This document shows positions 36,284 through 47,000 of a stretch of DNA of 64,000 nt, one piece after another. The stretch lies in assembly GCA_021234155.1 (NCBI GenBank), contig JAJEKV010000003.1:17780386-17844385 (forward strand). The letters are read 5' to 3'. Every line of letters begins with the position of its first letter. Position 1 is the stretch's first letter. The translations under genes and the position numbers were made by a program. Under the pieces are notes generated by a model. It worked only from the letters and a program-made list of their open reading frames with translations, was not told the origin of the DNA and did no database searches. Origin of the DNA: Isoetes taiwanensis. Its lineage: Eukaryota; Streptophyta; Lycopodiopsida; Isoetales; Isoetaceae.

Positions 36284-36745
36284 GGTCATTTAGCGACGTC
36301 TCTAGCGACGTCTGGGTCACGTCTATGCGACGTCTGACGACGTGACACAGATGTGACACAGACGTCGCTGGAGACACGTCGCATGCGACGCGCGTCGCAT
36401 GCGACGTATACAGACGTGACGCAGACGTGACATAGATGTCGCATGCGACGTATACTAGACGTCGCAGCCACGTGTACTATTTTTTAAAATATTCACGTGG
36501 AATATCAAAAAAATCCACGTGTGCATAAAAAGCCACGTGTATACGTCGCATGCGACGTCACGTAAAAAAATTTGAAAATCCACGTGTAATTTAAAAAAGC
36601 CACGTGTAATGAAAAATCGACGTGGCAATTTAAAAAAGCCACGTGGATACGTCGCATGCGATGTCTCGTAAAAAAATTTGAAAATCCACCTGTAATTAAA
36701 AAAAAGCCACGTGTAATGAAAAATCCACGTGGCAATAAAAAAAAG
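36284..36745. repeat. Palindrome and G-box repeat island, left
   Basis: The left half starts with two copies of TAGCGACGTCT and alternates CAGACGTGAC-like units with the 12-bp palindrome GTCGCATGCGAC (perfect at about 36379, 36393, 36438 and 36545; degenerate at 36651). The right half repeats short units made of CCACGTG(T/G) separated by A-rich spacers. Such dense short repeats are typical of transposon subterminal regions. The TAGCGACG motif and the preceding CACAACAGGAGAAAGG recall plant CACTA ends, but no terminal pair was proven. Confidence 0.7.
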
Positions 36746-37311
36746 CCGGCCCAACCTAGTTCCCTAGGTCAGCATCAGCTTCAATCAATCCCTCCACTGT
36801 CTTATCAATCCAAAAAATTGAACTTGCATTCAAAATTGGTACTCGTGTTCCTTTAGTCTTATTATCCCTTAGGCATCAGCAAAAATAATATTATAGACCA
36901 TGATAGACAATGTCGACAGCAATAATACTTTTCCTTGTATGGCCTTTATGCAAATAATGCTAAAGGACGTTTGATATTTATGTCTACTATGACTGGATAA
37001 TATGAACATTAAGTCTGAATAAATCTAGAATGGAGACCTATTCATTTCAAACAGCATGCAACAATAGGCATGCACGAATCAGACTAAAGTGCCCTCTATT
37101 TAACTCAGTTTCATTTGAGCTTCCAAAGACTAGAACAAGGTCTGTTTTCCTGTTATGATTACCTAGTAAAAATCACTGAGCAAATAATGCAATGTATCTG
37201 CCAGATCAATGCACGATTCAAATATTAAATCATATCATAGAGCATAAGAAATAGTAACTTAGCCAATAACTTCAAAGCCTCCTTTAACATGGCATCATGC
37301 AAATAACTGTT
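36746..37311. other. No supported gene
   Basis: AT-rich sequence without a convincing ORF. Confidence 0.5.
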
Positions 37312-37561
37312 ATAAGCATAAAGAGGCAAAGGCTTTTCTGAAAATGTTATGCCAGTGGTAATAACCTGTTTATGATTTAAAATTAATAGACTGAAAGAGC
37401 CTTGTGACCGTGTCTTTTAAGCACTGAGTATTCTGATTTATAAGCATAAAGAGGCAAAGGCTTTTCTGAAAATGTTATGCCAGTAGTAATAACCTGTTAT
37501 GCTTTGAAATCAATAGACTGAAAGAACCTTTTGACTGTGTCTTTAAGCACTGGGTATTCTG
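37312..37561. repeat. Tandem duplication, unit about 125 bp
   Basis: Two adjacent copies share TATAAGCATAAAGAGGCAAA, ATGTTATGCCAGT and TATTCTGAT in order, with a few substitutions and indels. Confidence 0.85.
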
Positions 37562-38852
37562 ATCATGTCATAACAGCAGCTTTGGGCTTTTGCCAAAGAT
37601 AAATGCTCCCATTCCATCTTGAAAGCCTCCCCAGAATTCGAACAAACACAAGCAAATAAACGACAAGGGTGGGAGAGGTTCGGTACCTGCAGCCAAACAA
37701 TCACGACATTAGCAATATACTTGGTAATGCATGAAGGGCCAAAAGGTACAATGAAGCCTCTCGGTTTATCACCGTTCAGCCCTTGTAGCCTTTTGCCATG
37801 CATGTCAAAAACAGGGGGTAATTAAAGAGGAGAGAACTACTAAAGATCGATTGTAGTAGACTTTGCATCACAGCAATGGTATTTAAACAAGGAAAAAACC
37901 TGGAGACATAACTCGTAGTACATGTTTATGGGTTTTAGCATACATTTGCCATTGCACAGTAATGCTTTAAGTAGCCTGCAACAATCTATTCTCTGAAACT
38001 TGATCAAAAGTAATATAGTTCGAATGACATACCTTATTGTCTTCATGATCAGAGTAATTCTCCTCTTGTAGTTGCATTTCATACAAAGGGATACCAGTGG
38101 CGGCATAATTAGAACTGGCACATACAGCCGAAGAGCTCTTCTTGCAAATCATTCTACTTAAAGCATCTTCATCATAGTTGGAACTAGGATGCGATAGTCT
38201 GGATCCAATGCCAGAGGTCAAGCACATCTTGCAGGGGCAGTTCTATCAGGAAAACTTCATCCAAATAGGAGAAAGAAGAGTCACACGAGACACATCTGAA
38301 ACGTTTGCTCTATGAGCTTTTAAACTTGGAATACTTATAACCCTAAAGGCATGGACGGAACCCTTGCTTTGGCCTCACGAAGTATTACCGGCTCTGTCTA
38401 TTCGGAAATGCTCAAGCGGGAAAAATTCATGTGACCTAGTGCATAAAATCATGACAAGAGGAAGGTAAATTGTACCATGTGTAAGATAAAAGTGTGTCGC
38501 CTACTCAGCTCGAAATTTTTTTCTCCGAAACTGTCATTTTCATCATGCAGTCTTTTTTTGCTCTATGGTCAAGGTAGCTGCCTTGCGTATCTGTACCTTA
38601 GATTTTCAGGAGCTCAAAGATATTGTTTAACCAGATCTTTGCATAATATAAGAACATTAATAAAAGTAAGTATCTTTACAGGATATTCCAAGACTGGTTA
38701 TCTCAGATTATAGGGTTCAGGCTAAAGATCTGGGCATTACCTTATATAGGTAACAATATACCATAATGTAATGGTAATAAAAAGCTAATGCTGCTGGATA
38801 GTCTTGAGATAGAAATAAAGTAGTTTAAAGTATTCAATTAAAAAAAAAAAAA
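37562..38852 (-). other. Possible exons of an unidentified minus-strand gene
   Basis: Two open stretches end at good donors. One (about 37803-37688, MHGKRLQGLNGDKPRGFIVPF) ends CTGCAG/GTACCG. The other (about 38227-38033, CLTSGIGSRLSHPSSNYDED) ends GACAATAAG/GTATGT. No family is recognised and phases could not be tied together. The stretch ends in a 12-nt A run that precedes the reverse-transcriptase unit. Confidence 0.25.
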
Positions 38853-39948
38853 CCTTTATTATCTGTCCTGGACAACCAGACCAGATAAATACCCTTCATA
38901 CAGCCTTTACAAGGAAGTACTTAGAGTCTATTTGCAGCCTAAAACATTATCAGGTACAATAATGTTTCAGCCTTGAAATGGTAAACATTAGAGATACAAT
39001 AAACCCATGTAAACAATATCTGCAATATATTTAACCAAATTCCCTTTACAATAAGACCAATTTGAACTTATATGCAATGTTTAACATGTAATATTACATC
39101 CTTTTTCTTATTATAAGCTACATACTCATGTCAAGTTCTGCCAAGATATACAGACCTGATACAACAAACTCCCTTATAATTAGAAGAGCATAACATACCC
39201 GGAAGCTTTAAGAAGCAATTTGTTTTTAGTCATATAACAAGAAGTATCCAATCAAATAGATTGTACATTCTCCACCAACACTTGATGTAAATAACTTTTG
39301 ATGAATACAAAAACTAGGAGCAAGAAAGCCTGTTACCTGCACCCACAGACAAAGCCAAGCATTAGTATGGTTGAGATTGAAAGGGATAGCAGGCGTCATA
39401 GGCTAACTTGAGGTTATCCCCCTTCACCTAGCTTGTATTCAATAGTGAATACAAGGTAAGGTATTATATACAACATTCTATGGACAGCCTGCTCAAACAG
39501 TCTTTAAAATAATTCTAGAGCAGCAATAAGATATAGTCCAAGAATGTATTACAACTTAGCAGGTTAAATAAAACCAAAATTACACAATTATCAAGCTTAC
39601 ATAGACAATAATCAGTGCTCCTTATATAATAATCTTAAGAACTTAGAGATTATATAAACATCAAACTCATTCCGGCCAAAGGCTATAGATATTATTATTG
39701 TTACTATATCCCAGCATTTCAGTCAATCAAACACAATGTAATCTGATTTAGATCTGTACAAATACACCAGAATTTCAATAAACCAATGACCAAACATATT
39801 AGTTCTGCCATATCACAATATTACAAACAACTTACATCAAACTAAAATGTAATCTAATCTGCATCTGTTCATAATCACCAGCATTGTAATAAACCACAAT
39901 GGATCTTATATTTTTTGCTAAATCAAGCAAATATTAAACCTATCAAAC

Positions 39949-40329
39949 CTTTTTATGGCGTGCAGCATTTTCCTTCTCCAGTATGGCCTCCTTTCCTTTG
40001 CCTAAACTTTGCTCAGCATCACTGATTATGATGAGATCTTTTGTGTTGTGAATGTGCTCTCCAATACCATCCCTGACTGTACTGGAACCCATCTCCATAT
40101 TATCAGCATCAATCCCCTTAATAGATCCAATAATTTCTGCTGTGCTTATGGATCCACTTATGTTAGCTGCTGGATCCTTCTCACCTACATCTGCAGGGCC
40201 AGATTTTGTGCATTTGGAAACAGCAGATCTACGAAATTGGTAGATCTTTTTAGAATTTCCTTCATTGCTCTTCTCCTCTGCTAACCTTTTCCTAGTAGCT
40301 AGGTTAAGGTCCCCTTTTCTCCTAGGCAT
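39949..40329 (-). CDS. Short basic protein, probable first exon of the RT unit (copy 1)
   Basis: The likely start is the second Met (ATG at 40329) because a TATAAATA box lies only 78 nt upstream; the longer ORF would start right at that box. The product begins MPRRKGDLNLATRKRLAEEK, strongly basic, and continues into a Ser/Ala/Ile-rich acidic part, about 127 residues. A donor-like AAAAAG/GTTTGA sits at 39949, one codon before the stop. It is identical in translation to copy 2. Downstream in this copy the unit ends at 38853 before any second exon, so this copy of the exon looks orphaned. Confidence 0.5.
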
Positions 40330-40406
40330 GCTGGGATTCGGGCAGCAGGCCCCCACCCAGCCTAAACTAATTACCTCTGTGCAAACATAGAGCTCGGGTA
40401 TGCCCA

Positions 40407-40414
40407 TATTTATA
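40407..40414 (-). promoter_or_regulatory. TATA box of the RT unit (copy 1)
   Basis: The perfect octamer TATAAATA on the minus strand would place transcription start near 40380, giving a leader of about 50 nt before the ATG at 40329. Confidence 0.45.
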
Positions 40415-40842
40415 CTATGATGTCTTAGGCTCCAGTCCTTAGCAACGTCAGTTTAGAGTCTACCTTTTAGTTCTGTCGTGCTGATGCATCTCTCTTTTTG
40501 TGATCTCCATCGACGGCTTGAAGCTCCTTACTGAAAAAACAGTTACACTTTGCCCTAATCCACGAAAATATGTAAACCTAATGTATCATAGTATAATATG
40601 CTTTATTGTAAACTCAAATATAAGCTTTAACATATTATAATTCGACCATACATTCTTGTGCAAAAGAACTTATTGTGCCATGTGATGCTGGTTCCATATG
40701 ACCCTGACCAAATGTCCTGCCAACCATAGGCTAATAAATCCCTTAATTAATGCTAATAAAAAAATCCTGCCTCCTACCGTAGGTCGAGGTGGCCTCAGTT
40801 TTAAAATTCAGTACAAATATGGATTCATGTTGGTAACAACAA

Positions 40843-40884
40843 GGTGAGTAGGGCCTTGTTGTACCACCAAGGCCCTACTCCACC
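40843..40884 (-). repeat. Hairpin just downstream of the RT stop codon (copy 1)
   Basis: A 12-bp perfect stem (AGTAGGGCCTTG at 40847-40858 with 40868-40879) around a 9-nt loop is extended by GGTG/CACC pairing with a one-base bulge. It lies 29 nt past the RT stop. It is conserved unchanged in copy 2. Confidence 0.75.
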
Positions 40885-40912
40885 TATCATACTTCTACTC
40901 TTTAATTTTCAG

Positions 40913-42984
40913 CTAGTTCCTCAACATGCCTTTGAGGTATCTTACCATGTCAGCTATGGGGTAGAGAGTCCCTGGGTAGTTTTCATTTTGTAGAGTGTCC
41001 ACAACCATATTCGAGATTCTTGTCTTACCAAATCCATTATTTGCAAAGGATTCGATAAGCTGATATATATCCAAAGCAGCGTTCAAAGCATCAGAGTGTG
41101 CATAAACATATGGAAGTACCTGGGAAATGATAACCTTTGAAGCTTGAGAATACGGCCTGCAACTATCAGCTCTGATAAACTTGTTGACTCGGAATGGGAG
41201 TTTACTTCTCTTATCATATCTGGTCATCAAATACAAACCCCTGTTATGGTCGTTTACTTCAATTGTAATGTTGAGGAAATTACATTTAACTTCCGTTCTT
41301 TTATTGTTAAATTTAGCACTATATTCTGTCTCATCCTTTATGGCAAGAAAATTCAGATTGTAAATAGGATTCTGAGTGCCTTCAGTAAGAAATTCCATCA
41401 CGTCACCACCATTAATAACACAGAGATCATCAATATACCTAGCTGCATGTTGAAACCTATAGATGTCTTTAAATCTGCCTTGATGTGCTAATTTTAGAAT
41501 GAACCTTAATTCAAACCATGCTAAGTACATGTTGCACCATGCAGGGCTGCATGCAAAGCCCATGGGAATCCCTTTTATCTGCTTCCATACCTCTCTACCA
41601 GTCTGCACAAAACAGTTGCTTAGCAACCATGCATTCATGGCTTTAAATTTATCCTTTTTGAGTAAGCTCCAGCTGACATTCTCTTTGTCTTTATAAGACT
41701 TAGCCCATTTGATCATCACAGTATCATTTTTGTATTTAAATAACATGTCGAAACATGTGTTCTCCTCTCTCATGTATTCCCATATCATATCTGCAATATC
41801 GTCCATAATTTCAATAATGCCTTCATCCCCAAAAATGGGTATATTTTCATAGCATCTCATAATGTCAGCCGAAAAGACATCATGTACCCTGTTTGGTAGA
41901 TTAAGTGTGACATCATAAGATGAATTCGTAATCCAGCATGCATTAATTTTCCTTGGATTCCAAAGTTTATATTTTTTGGTCATTTTAAAACATACACTAG
42001 GCCATATCTCAATGAAATTATTTAAGACAGCAGTAATCATAGAAGCAATTTCCGTGAACAAAGTGTTATGGGCATTTGTAAGCCATCTGTACTCACCTTT
42101 ATGCGCTTTGTATGTTGCCATTAAGTATGGAAGATTGTTGCTTTTGATGTCTCGCCCATAAAGGTTTTAATGACTTCAATACATTTAGTATGTATGTCAA
42201 TTGCACACATCAGGCTTTTTTCAAAATCTGGTCCATCTAATCTTCTTCTGGCCATTTCTGCAATATGCTTAGGGCATATAAAGACAGCATTATTCGAAGC
42301 TTTATCTACTCCAGCAATGTACAAATTCCTGTTAAGCCAGACAACATTCCTTATCACTTCTTGGTCGAGCCATAGAAATCTTTTTGGTTTTAATGCTTGT
42401 TTTAAGTCCACAACCTCAGCAAATGCAATCTTCTGTAGCAACCAAATTATATTAGCTATATCACCATCCGAAAGATCCAGCAAATTGTATTTATGCACCA
42501 CAAAGAATTGCTTGCATAGATTATCAAATTCATCCATGAAATCTTGAATACTAAGCGCTTGGTCAGGGATGTGATTAAGACCATACGAGAAAGCTTTTCT
42601 GAGTTTTTTACAATGAATGATATCCAGGTCAGTAGTTCTTATATGCCCAATAGAGGTATCTATGAATCTGCTGAGATTTGGGTTTCCACATGGACATTTA
42701 TTTGCTGCTCCATCGTGAATATAAGCGTAAGGTTTGTAGACCTTATCTCTAATCTGGTCAACATACTCCCAAGCAAAGGTGGTATTATCAATAATTTCTA
42801 TACCCCTTTCCTGAAACAGCTCATAAAAAACAGTTTGGAATATTTTTCTAACACTCAAAGCATCTAATGCTTTGGAAAGAAATTTCATGTGCACGATTTT
42901 CTTATCTGAAGCATTTCCATTTTTGCTAAGATGCTTGGTCTTATTAATGTCTCTTTCAATGGTTCTGATCTTCAATACATCCAC
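40913..42984 (-). pseudogene. Reverse transcriptase ORF with IPMG and YIDD motifs, frameshifted near 42130 (copy 1)
   Basis: Two ORFs (42984-42121 and 42121-40913) form one RT interrupted by small lesions at about 42110-42165; copy 2 is continuous there. In order: N-terminal region with a CPCGNP zinc-like knuckle; LNRNLYIAGVDKASNNAVFI; the fingers-like GEYRWLTNAHNTLF; VFSADIMRCYENIPI with the first catalytic Asp; QIKGIPMGFACSPAWCNMYL; and ARYIDDLCVI with the YxDD catalytic pair. A thumb-like tail follows (YDKRSKLPFRVNKF, a QLIESFANNGFGKTRI helix). The first ORF opens with GTG immediately behind TTGTGTAG, as after a splice acceptor. Motif layout is nearest to Penelope-like or cellular RT-related enzymes rather than LINE, LTR or group II types. 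Total length would be near 690 residues. Catalytic motifs are intact. Confidence 0.75.
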
Positions 42985-43260
42985 CTACACAAAATGTTAC
43001 GATCAGAAGTGCAAGATATCTTTCAAAATACAATTTTAAAAGTATTAAAGAATAACATCTATTCAGTATTGGTGACTTGATATTTATACGCACATCAGCA
43101 AATAACCAAATACTGGTCAGGATGTCTTATATCAAAATATGTTCAATGAACAAAGGCCAAAATGGCATATGTATATCAAGTTTTTTTAAGCAAATATGTT
43201 GCTCAATCACAAAGGGTATACTTGAAAAAACCCTTGGACTGCTAAAAGGCAACTTAGTAC

Positions 43261-44844
43261 TCATATTGATTCTTCAACAATTTCTACTTTCATAGCAGAA
43301 TTGTCTTCTGAAGAAATATCCTTGTTACCACCTTTGGTAATGCTGTATTCTTCCCTGCTGTCAATAGTGTTTGTAGCTATCTTCTGTTGTATCACTTTAG
43401 GATCTTCAGTAATCCTTGGTGGCAGTTTTGGTGTAATATATGAACCCTGTTTGTTTCTCATAGCACCATACTTCATGTATGGCCTATCCCAGTTTGCAGA
43501 TCTGTTGGAGGCAAAGGATTCCTTGAGGAATGAAACAGGCCTGATCATCTTTTCAGCAATGTCAACTAACTTGTTATTTCCAAATAAATCCTTTAAATTT
43601 GCATCAGTATTTTCAGCATATGCCAGTGTCATATTAATCAAGACTTTTCTTACCTCCAAATATGAAATGAATGCCAGAACAGCAGGCCTCATTATCTTGT
43701 TCAGTATTTTGGATAAAATCACCATTCTTAACATAGGGGTAGCATCAGGGTAAATAGCCTCCATATGATTGATGAAATACCAAATTCCTTGATCGAACCA
43801 TATGATCCCACACTTACATTCCTCCTCCTTTTTGTTGGATTTCTTAAACCCAAGTTTCTGTTTTTCGCAATGACATTTGAAATACGGGCAGTGTGATCTC
43901 CACATTCTTTTAAGATAATAGTCATCACGTTCAATGTTGCCAAAGGCCATATGCCCTTTTTGGCTAATTTCAATAGGGGTATCCTTTATGCAAACTTGTT
44001 CAAAAAAATCCATTTTAAAGGGCAGATCCACTTCCAAAATGCTGAATGTCTTTTCAAGTTTGTATGCTGCATATTTGGCAGTTCTAATTTCATCTTTTGT
44101 AATACCTGCAAGTGCAATCCAAGTATCCAAATCAATAGGAGCTAAAGCCCCAAAATTTTGGCTTTTCCATATTGCATGCTCATATATAACAGCATAGCAC
44201 TCTACTGTCTGCTCAATAATGACAGGGAAACAAGTAGAGTTTGCCAAAGTTAATTCAGGACGTAATTATCATCGAACTATTCTCGATCTTGATTTGTTGC
44301 CACCACCTCTTTTTTTATAGTTCATGGTAGAAAGATCTTCATCAATAAGGTCTCCATCCGAAAAGAGGCAATTAGGCATATCCCCTGTCACCTCCAGGAC
44401 ATGCTTTTTGCTGCTATCATTCTCATTAGTAAACGTAGGTTTAATGTTATTGGCTTTATCCAAAGCCATAATCCCTGTCATGAATTTGATGGCAGCCTCA
44501 TCTTCACTGCAAGTTCGAGAATATAAAATACTATTCATATCATTGTATGTGGATACCAGCACCTCCTTACATTTGGCAAATTCAAAATTGAATTTTTTCA
44601 TAGTGTGAAATACCTTGAACCATCCGCTGAACCCTAAATATGTGACTGGAGACAGACTCTTGTCCAGCAAATTAAACTCTTTAAATGTAATAAAAGAGTG
44701 TATGTCCTTATTTCTGATACAACCCAGCAAAGTTTGAACAGCGAAGTTAGGGCTACTAATCTGGCACTTGCCATATCCCAGAATGTCGAGTTCCTTAATC
44801 CATTGCTTGTAAATATCATGATCATCATCTTGAAGATATAACAC
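43261..44844 (-). pseudogene. Zinc-rich protein encoded upstream of the RT, frameshifted (copy 1)
   Basis: Two ORFs (44844-44269 and 44247-43261) are one protein broken by an extra T near 44311 and small losses near 44262; copy 2 is continuous across this point. The coding stretch opens directly behind a CATGTTTTAG acceptor-like signal. A Cys/His cluster (HCPYFKCHCEKQK ... CKCG) near residue 320 suggests zinc binding. Other parts are helical and of unknown function. No capsid, protease or endonuclease motif is recognised. By position it may be an ORF1-like nucleic-acid-binding protein. Confidence 0.55.
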
Positions 44845-46036
44845 CTAAAACATGTAAATAGTATAATTAGTACCTGTTGCATTATTTTACCAAAATCAAG
44901 GTTATTGGTATAACCAATAAACTGGAATGGGATAAAAAAACCTTTATTATCTGTCCTGGACAACCAGACCAGATAAATACCCTTCATACAGCCTTTACAA
45001 GGAAGTACTTAGAGTCTATTTGCAGCCTAAAACATTATCAGGTACAATAATGTTTCAGCCTTGAAATGGTAAACATTAGAGATACAATAAACCCATGTAA
45101 ACAATATCTGCAATATATTTAACCAAATTCCCTTTACAATAAGACCAATTTGAACTTATATGCAATGTTTAACATGTAATATTACATCCTTTTTCTTATT
45201 ATAAGCTACATACTCATGTCAAGTTCTGCCAAGATATACAGACCTGATACAACAAACTCCCTTATAATTAGAAGAGCATAACATACCCGGAAGCTTTAAG
45301 AAGCAATTTGTTTTTAGTCATATAACAAGAAGTATCCAATCAAATAGATTGTACATTCTCCACCAACACTTGATGTAAATAACTTTTGATGAATACAAAA
45401 ACTAGGAGCAAGAAAGCCTGTTACCTGCACCCACAGACAAAGCCAAGCATTAGTATGGTTGAGATTGAAAGGGATAGCAGGCGTCATAGGCTAACTTGAG
45501 GTTATCCCCCTTCACCTAGCTTGTATTCAATAGTGAATACAAGGTAAGGTATTATATACAACATTCTATGGACAGCCTGCTCAAACAGTCTTTAAAATAA
45601 TTCTAGAGCAGCAATAAGATATAGTCCAAGAATGTATTACAACTTAGCAGGTTAAATAAAACCAAAATTACACAATTATCAAGCTTACATAGACAATAAT
45701 CAGTGCTCCTTATATAATAATCTTAAGAACTTAGAGATTATATAAACATCAAACTCATTCCGGCCAAAGGCTATAGATATTATTATTGTTACTATATCCC
45801 AGCATTTCAGTCAATCAAACACAATGTAATCTGATTTAGATCTGTACAAATACACCAGAATTTCAATAAACCAATGACCAAACATATTAGTTCTGCCATA
45901 TCACAATATTACAAACAACTTACATCAAACTAAAATGTAATCTAATCTGCATCTGTTCATAATCACCAGCATTGTAATAAACCACAATGGATCTTATATT
46001 TTTTGCTAAATCAAGCAAATATTAAACCTATCAAAC

Positions 46037-46417
46037 CTTTTTATGGCGTGCAGCATTTTCCTTCTCCAGTATGGCCTCCTTTCCTTTGCCTAAACTTTGC
46101 TCAGCATCACTGATTATGATGAGATCTTTTGTGTTGTGAATGTGCTCTCCAATACCATCCCTGACTGTACTGGAACCCATCTCCATATTATCAGCATCAA
46201 TCCCCTTAATAGATCCAATAATTTCTGCTGTGCTTATGGATCCACTTATGTTAGCTGCTGGATCCTTCTCACCTACATCTGCAGGGCCAGATTTTGTGCA
46301 TTTGGAAACAGCAGATCTACGAAATTGGTAGATCTTTTTAGAATTTCCTTCATTGCTCTTCTCCTCTGCTAACCTTTTCCTAGTAGCTAGGTTAAGGTCC
46401 CCTTTTCTCCTAGGCAT
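46037..46417 (-). CDS. Probable functional first exon of the RT unit (copy 2)
   Basis: Same sequence as 39949-40329. Here the minus strand downstream leads through about 1.19 kb, across the copy junction, to the acceptor in front of the 44844 ORF of copy 1. This exon could therefore be spliced to it: donor AAAAAG/GTTTGA at 46037, acceptor TTTTAG at 44845. The product starts MPRRKGDLNLATRKRL and is lysine/arginine-rich at its N-terminus. Confidence 0.5.
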
Positions 46418-46494
46418 GCTGGGATTCGGGCAGCAGGCCCCCACCCAGCCTAAACTAATTACCTCTGTGCAAACATAGAGCTCGGGTATGCCCA

Positions 46495-46502
46495 TATTTA
46501 TA
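46495..46502 (-). promoter_or_regulatory. TATA box of the RT unit (copy 2)
   Basis: TATAAATA, 78 nt upstream of the ATG at 46417. It is the promoter candidate for the complete exon set lying to its left. Confidence 0.45.
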
Positions 46503-46930
46503 CTATGATGTCTTAGGCTCCAGTCCTTAGCAACGTCAGTTTAGAGTCTACCTTTTAGTTCTGTCGTGCTGATGCATCTCTCTTTTTGTGATCTCCATCG
46601 ACGGCTTGAAGCTCCTTACTGAAAAAACAGTTACACTTTGCCCTAATCCACGAAAATATGTAAACCTAATGTATCATAGTATAATATGCTTTATTGTAAA
46701 CTCAAATATAAGCTTTAACATATTATAATTCGACCATACATTCTTGTGCAAAAGAACTTATTGTGCCATGTGATGCTGGTTCCATATGACCCTGACCAAA
46801 TGTCCTGCCAACCATAGGCTAATAAATCCCTTAATTAATGCTAATAAAAAAACCCTGCCTCCTACCGTAGGTCAGAGTGGCCTCAGTTTTAAAATTCAGT
46901 ACAAATATGGATTCATGTTGGTAACAACAA

Positions 46931-46972
46931 GGTGAGTAGGGCCTTGTTGTACCACCAAGGCCCTACTCCACC
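46931..46972 (-). repeat. Hairpin downstream of the RT stop codon (copy 2)
   Basis: Identical to the 40843-40884 hairpin, at the same distance from the RT stop. Confidence 0.75.
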
Positions 46973-47000
46973 TATCATACTTCTACTCTTTAATTTTCAG

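Larger units (their letters stand above)
38853..44940 (-). mobile_element. 6,088-bp reverse-transcriptase unit, copy 1
   Basis: This unit is followed head-to-tail by a second copy with a constant offset of 6,088 bp over long stretches. Its left edge is a run of A directly before CCTTTATTATCTG. The same CCTTTATTATCTG preceded by seven A occurs at the copy junction (44934-44953). All ORFs are on the minus strand: an RT-encoding pair of ORFs (40913-42984), an upstream zinc-rich pair (43261-44844), and a short basic ORF with a TATA box (39943-40414). The organisation recalls Penelope-like elements (tandem copies, introns), but no GIY-YIG endonuclease was seen, and a duplicated cellular RT-related gene is an alternative. 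Confidence 0.75.

Noticed and set aside
36284-36745. CRISPR-like array
   Set aside because: The repeats are short palindromes with irregular spacing in a eukaryotic context, with no unique spacers of constant length.
42121-44844. GIY-YIG endonuclease in the RT unit
   Set aside because: A GIYLVWLS-like string appears only in an out-of-frame reading near 44970. No endonuclease motif set is present in the real frames.
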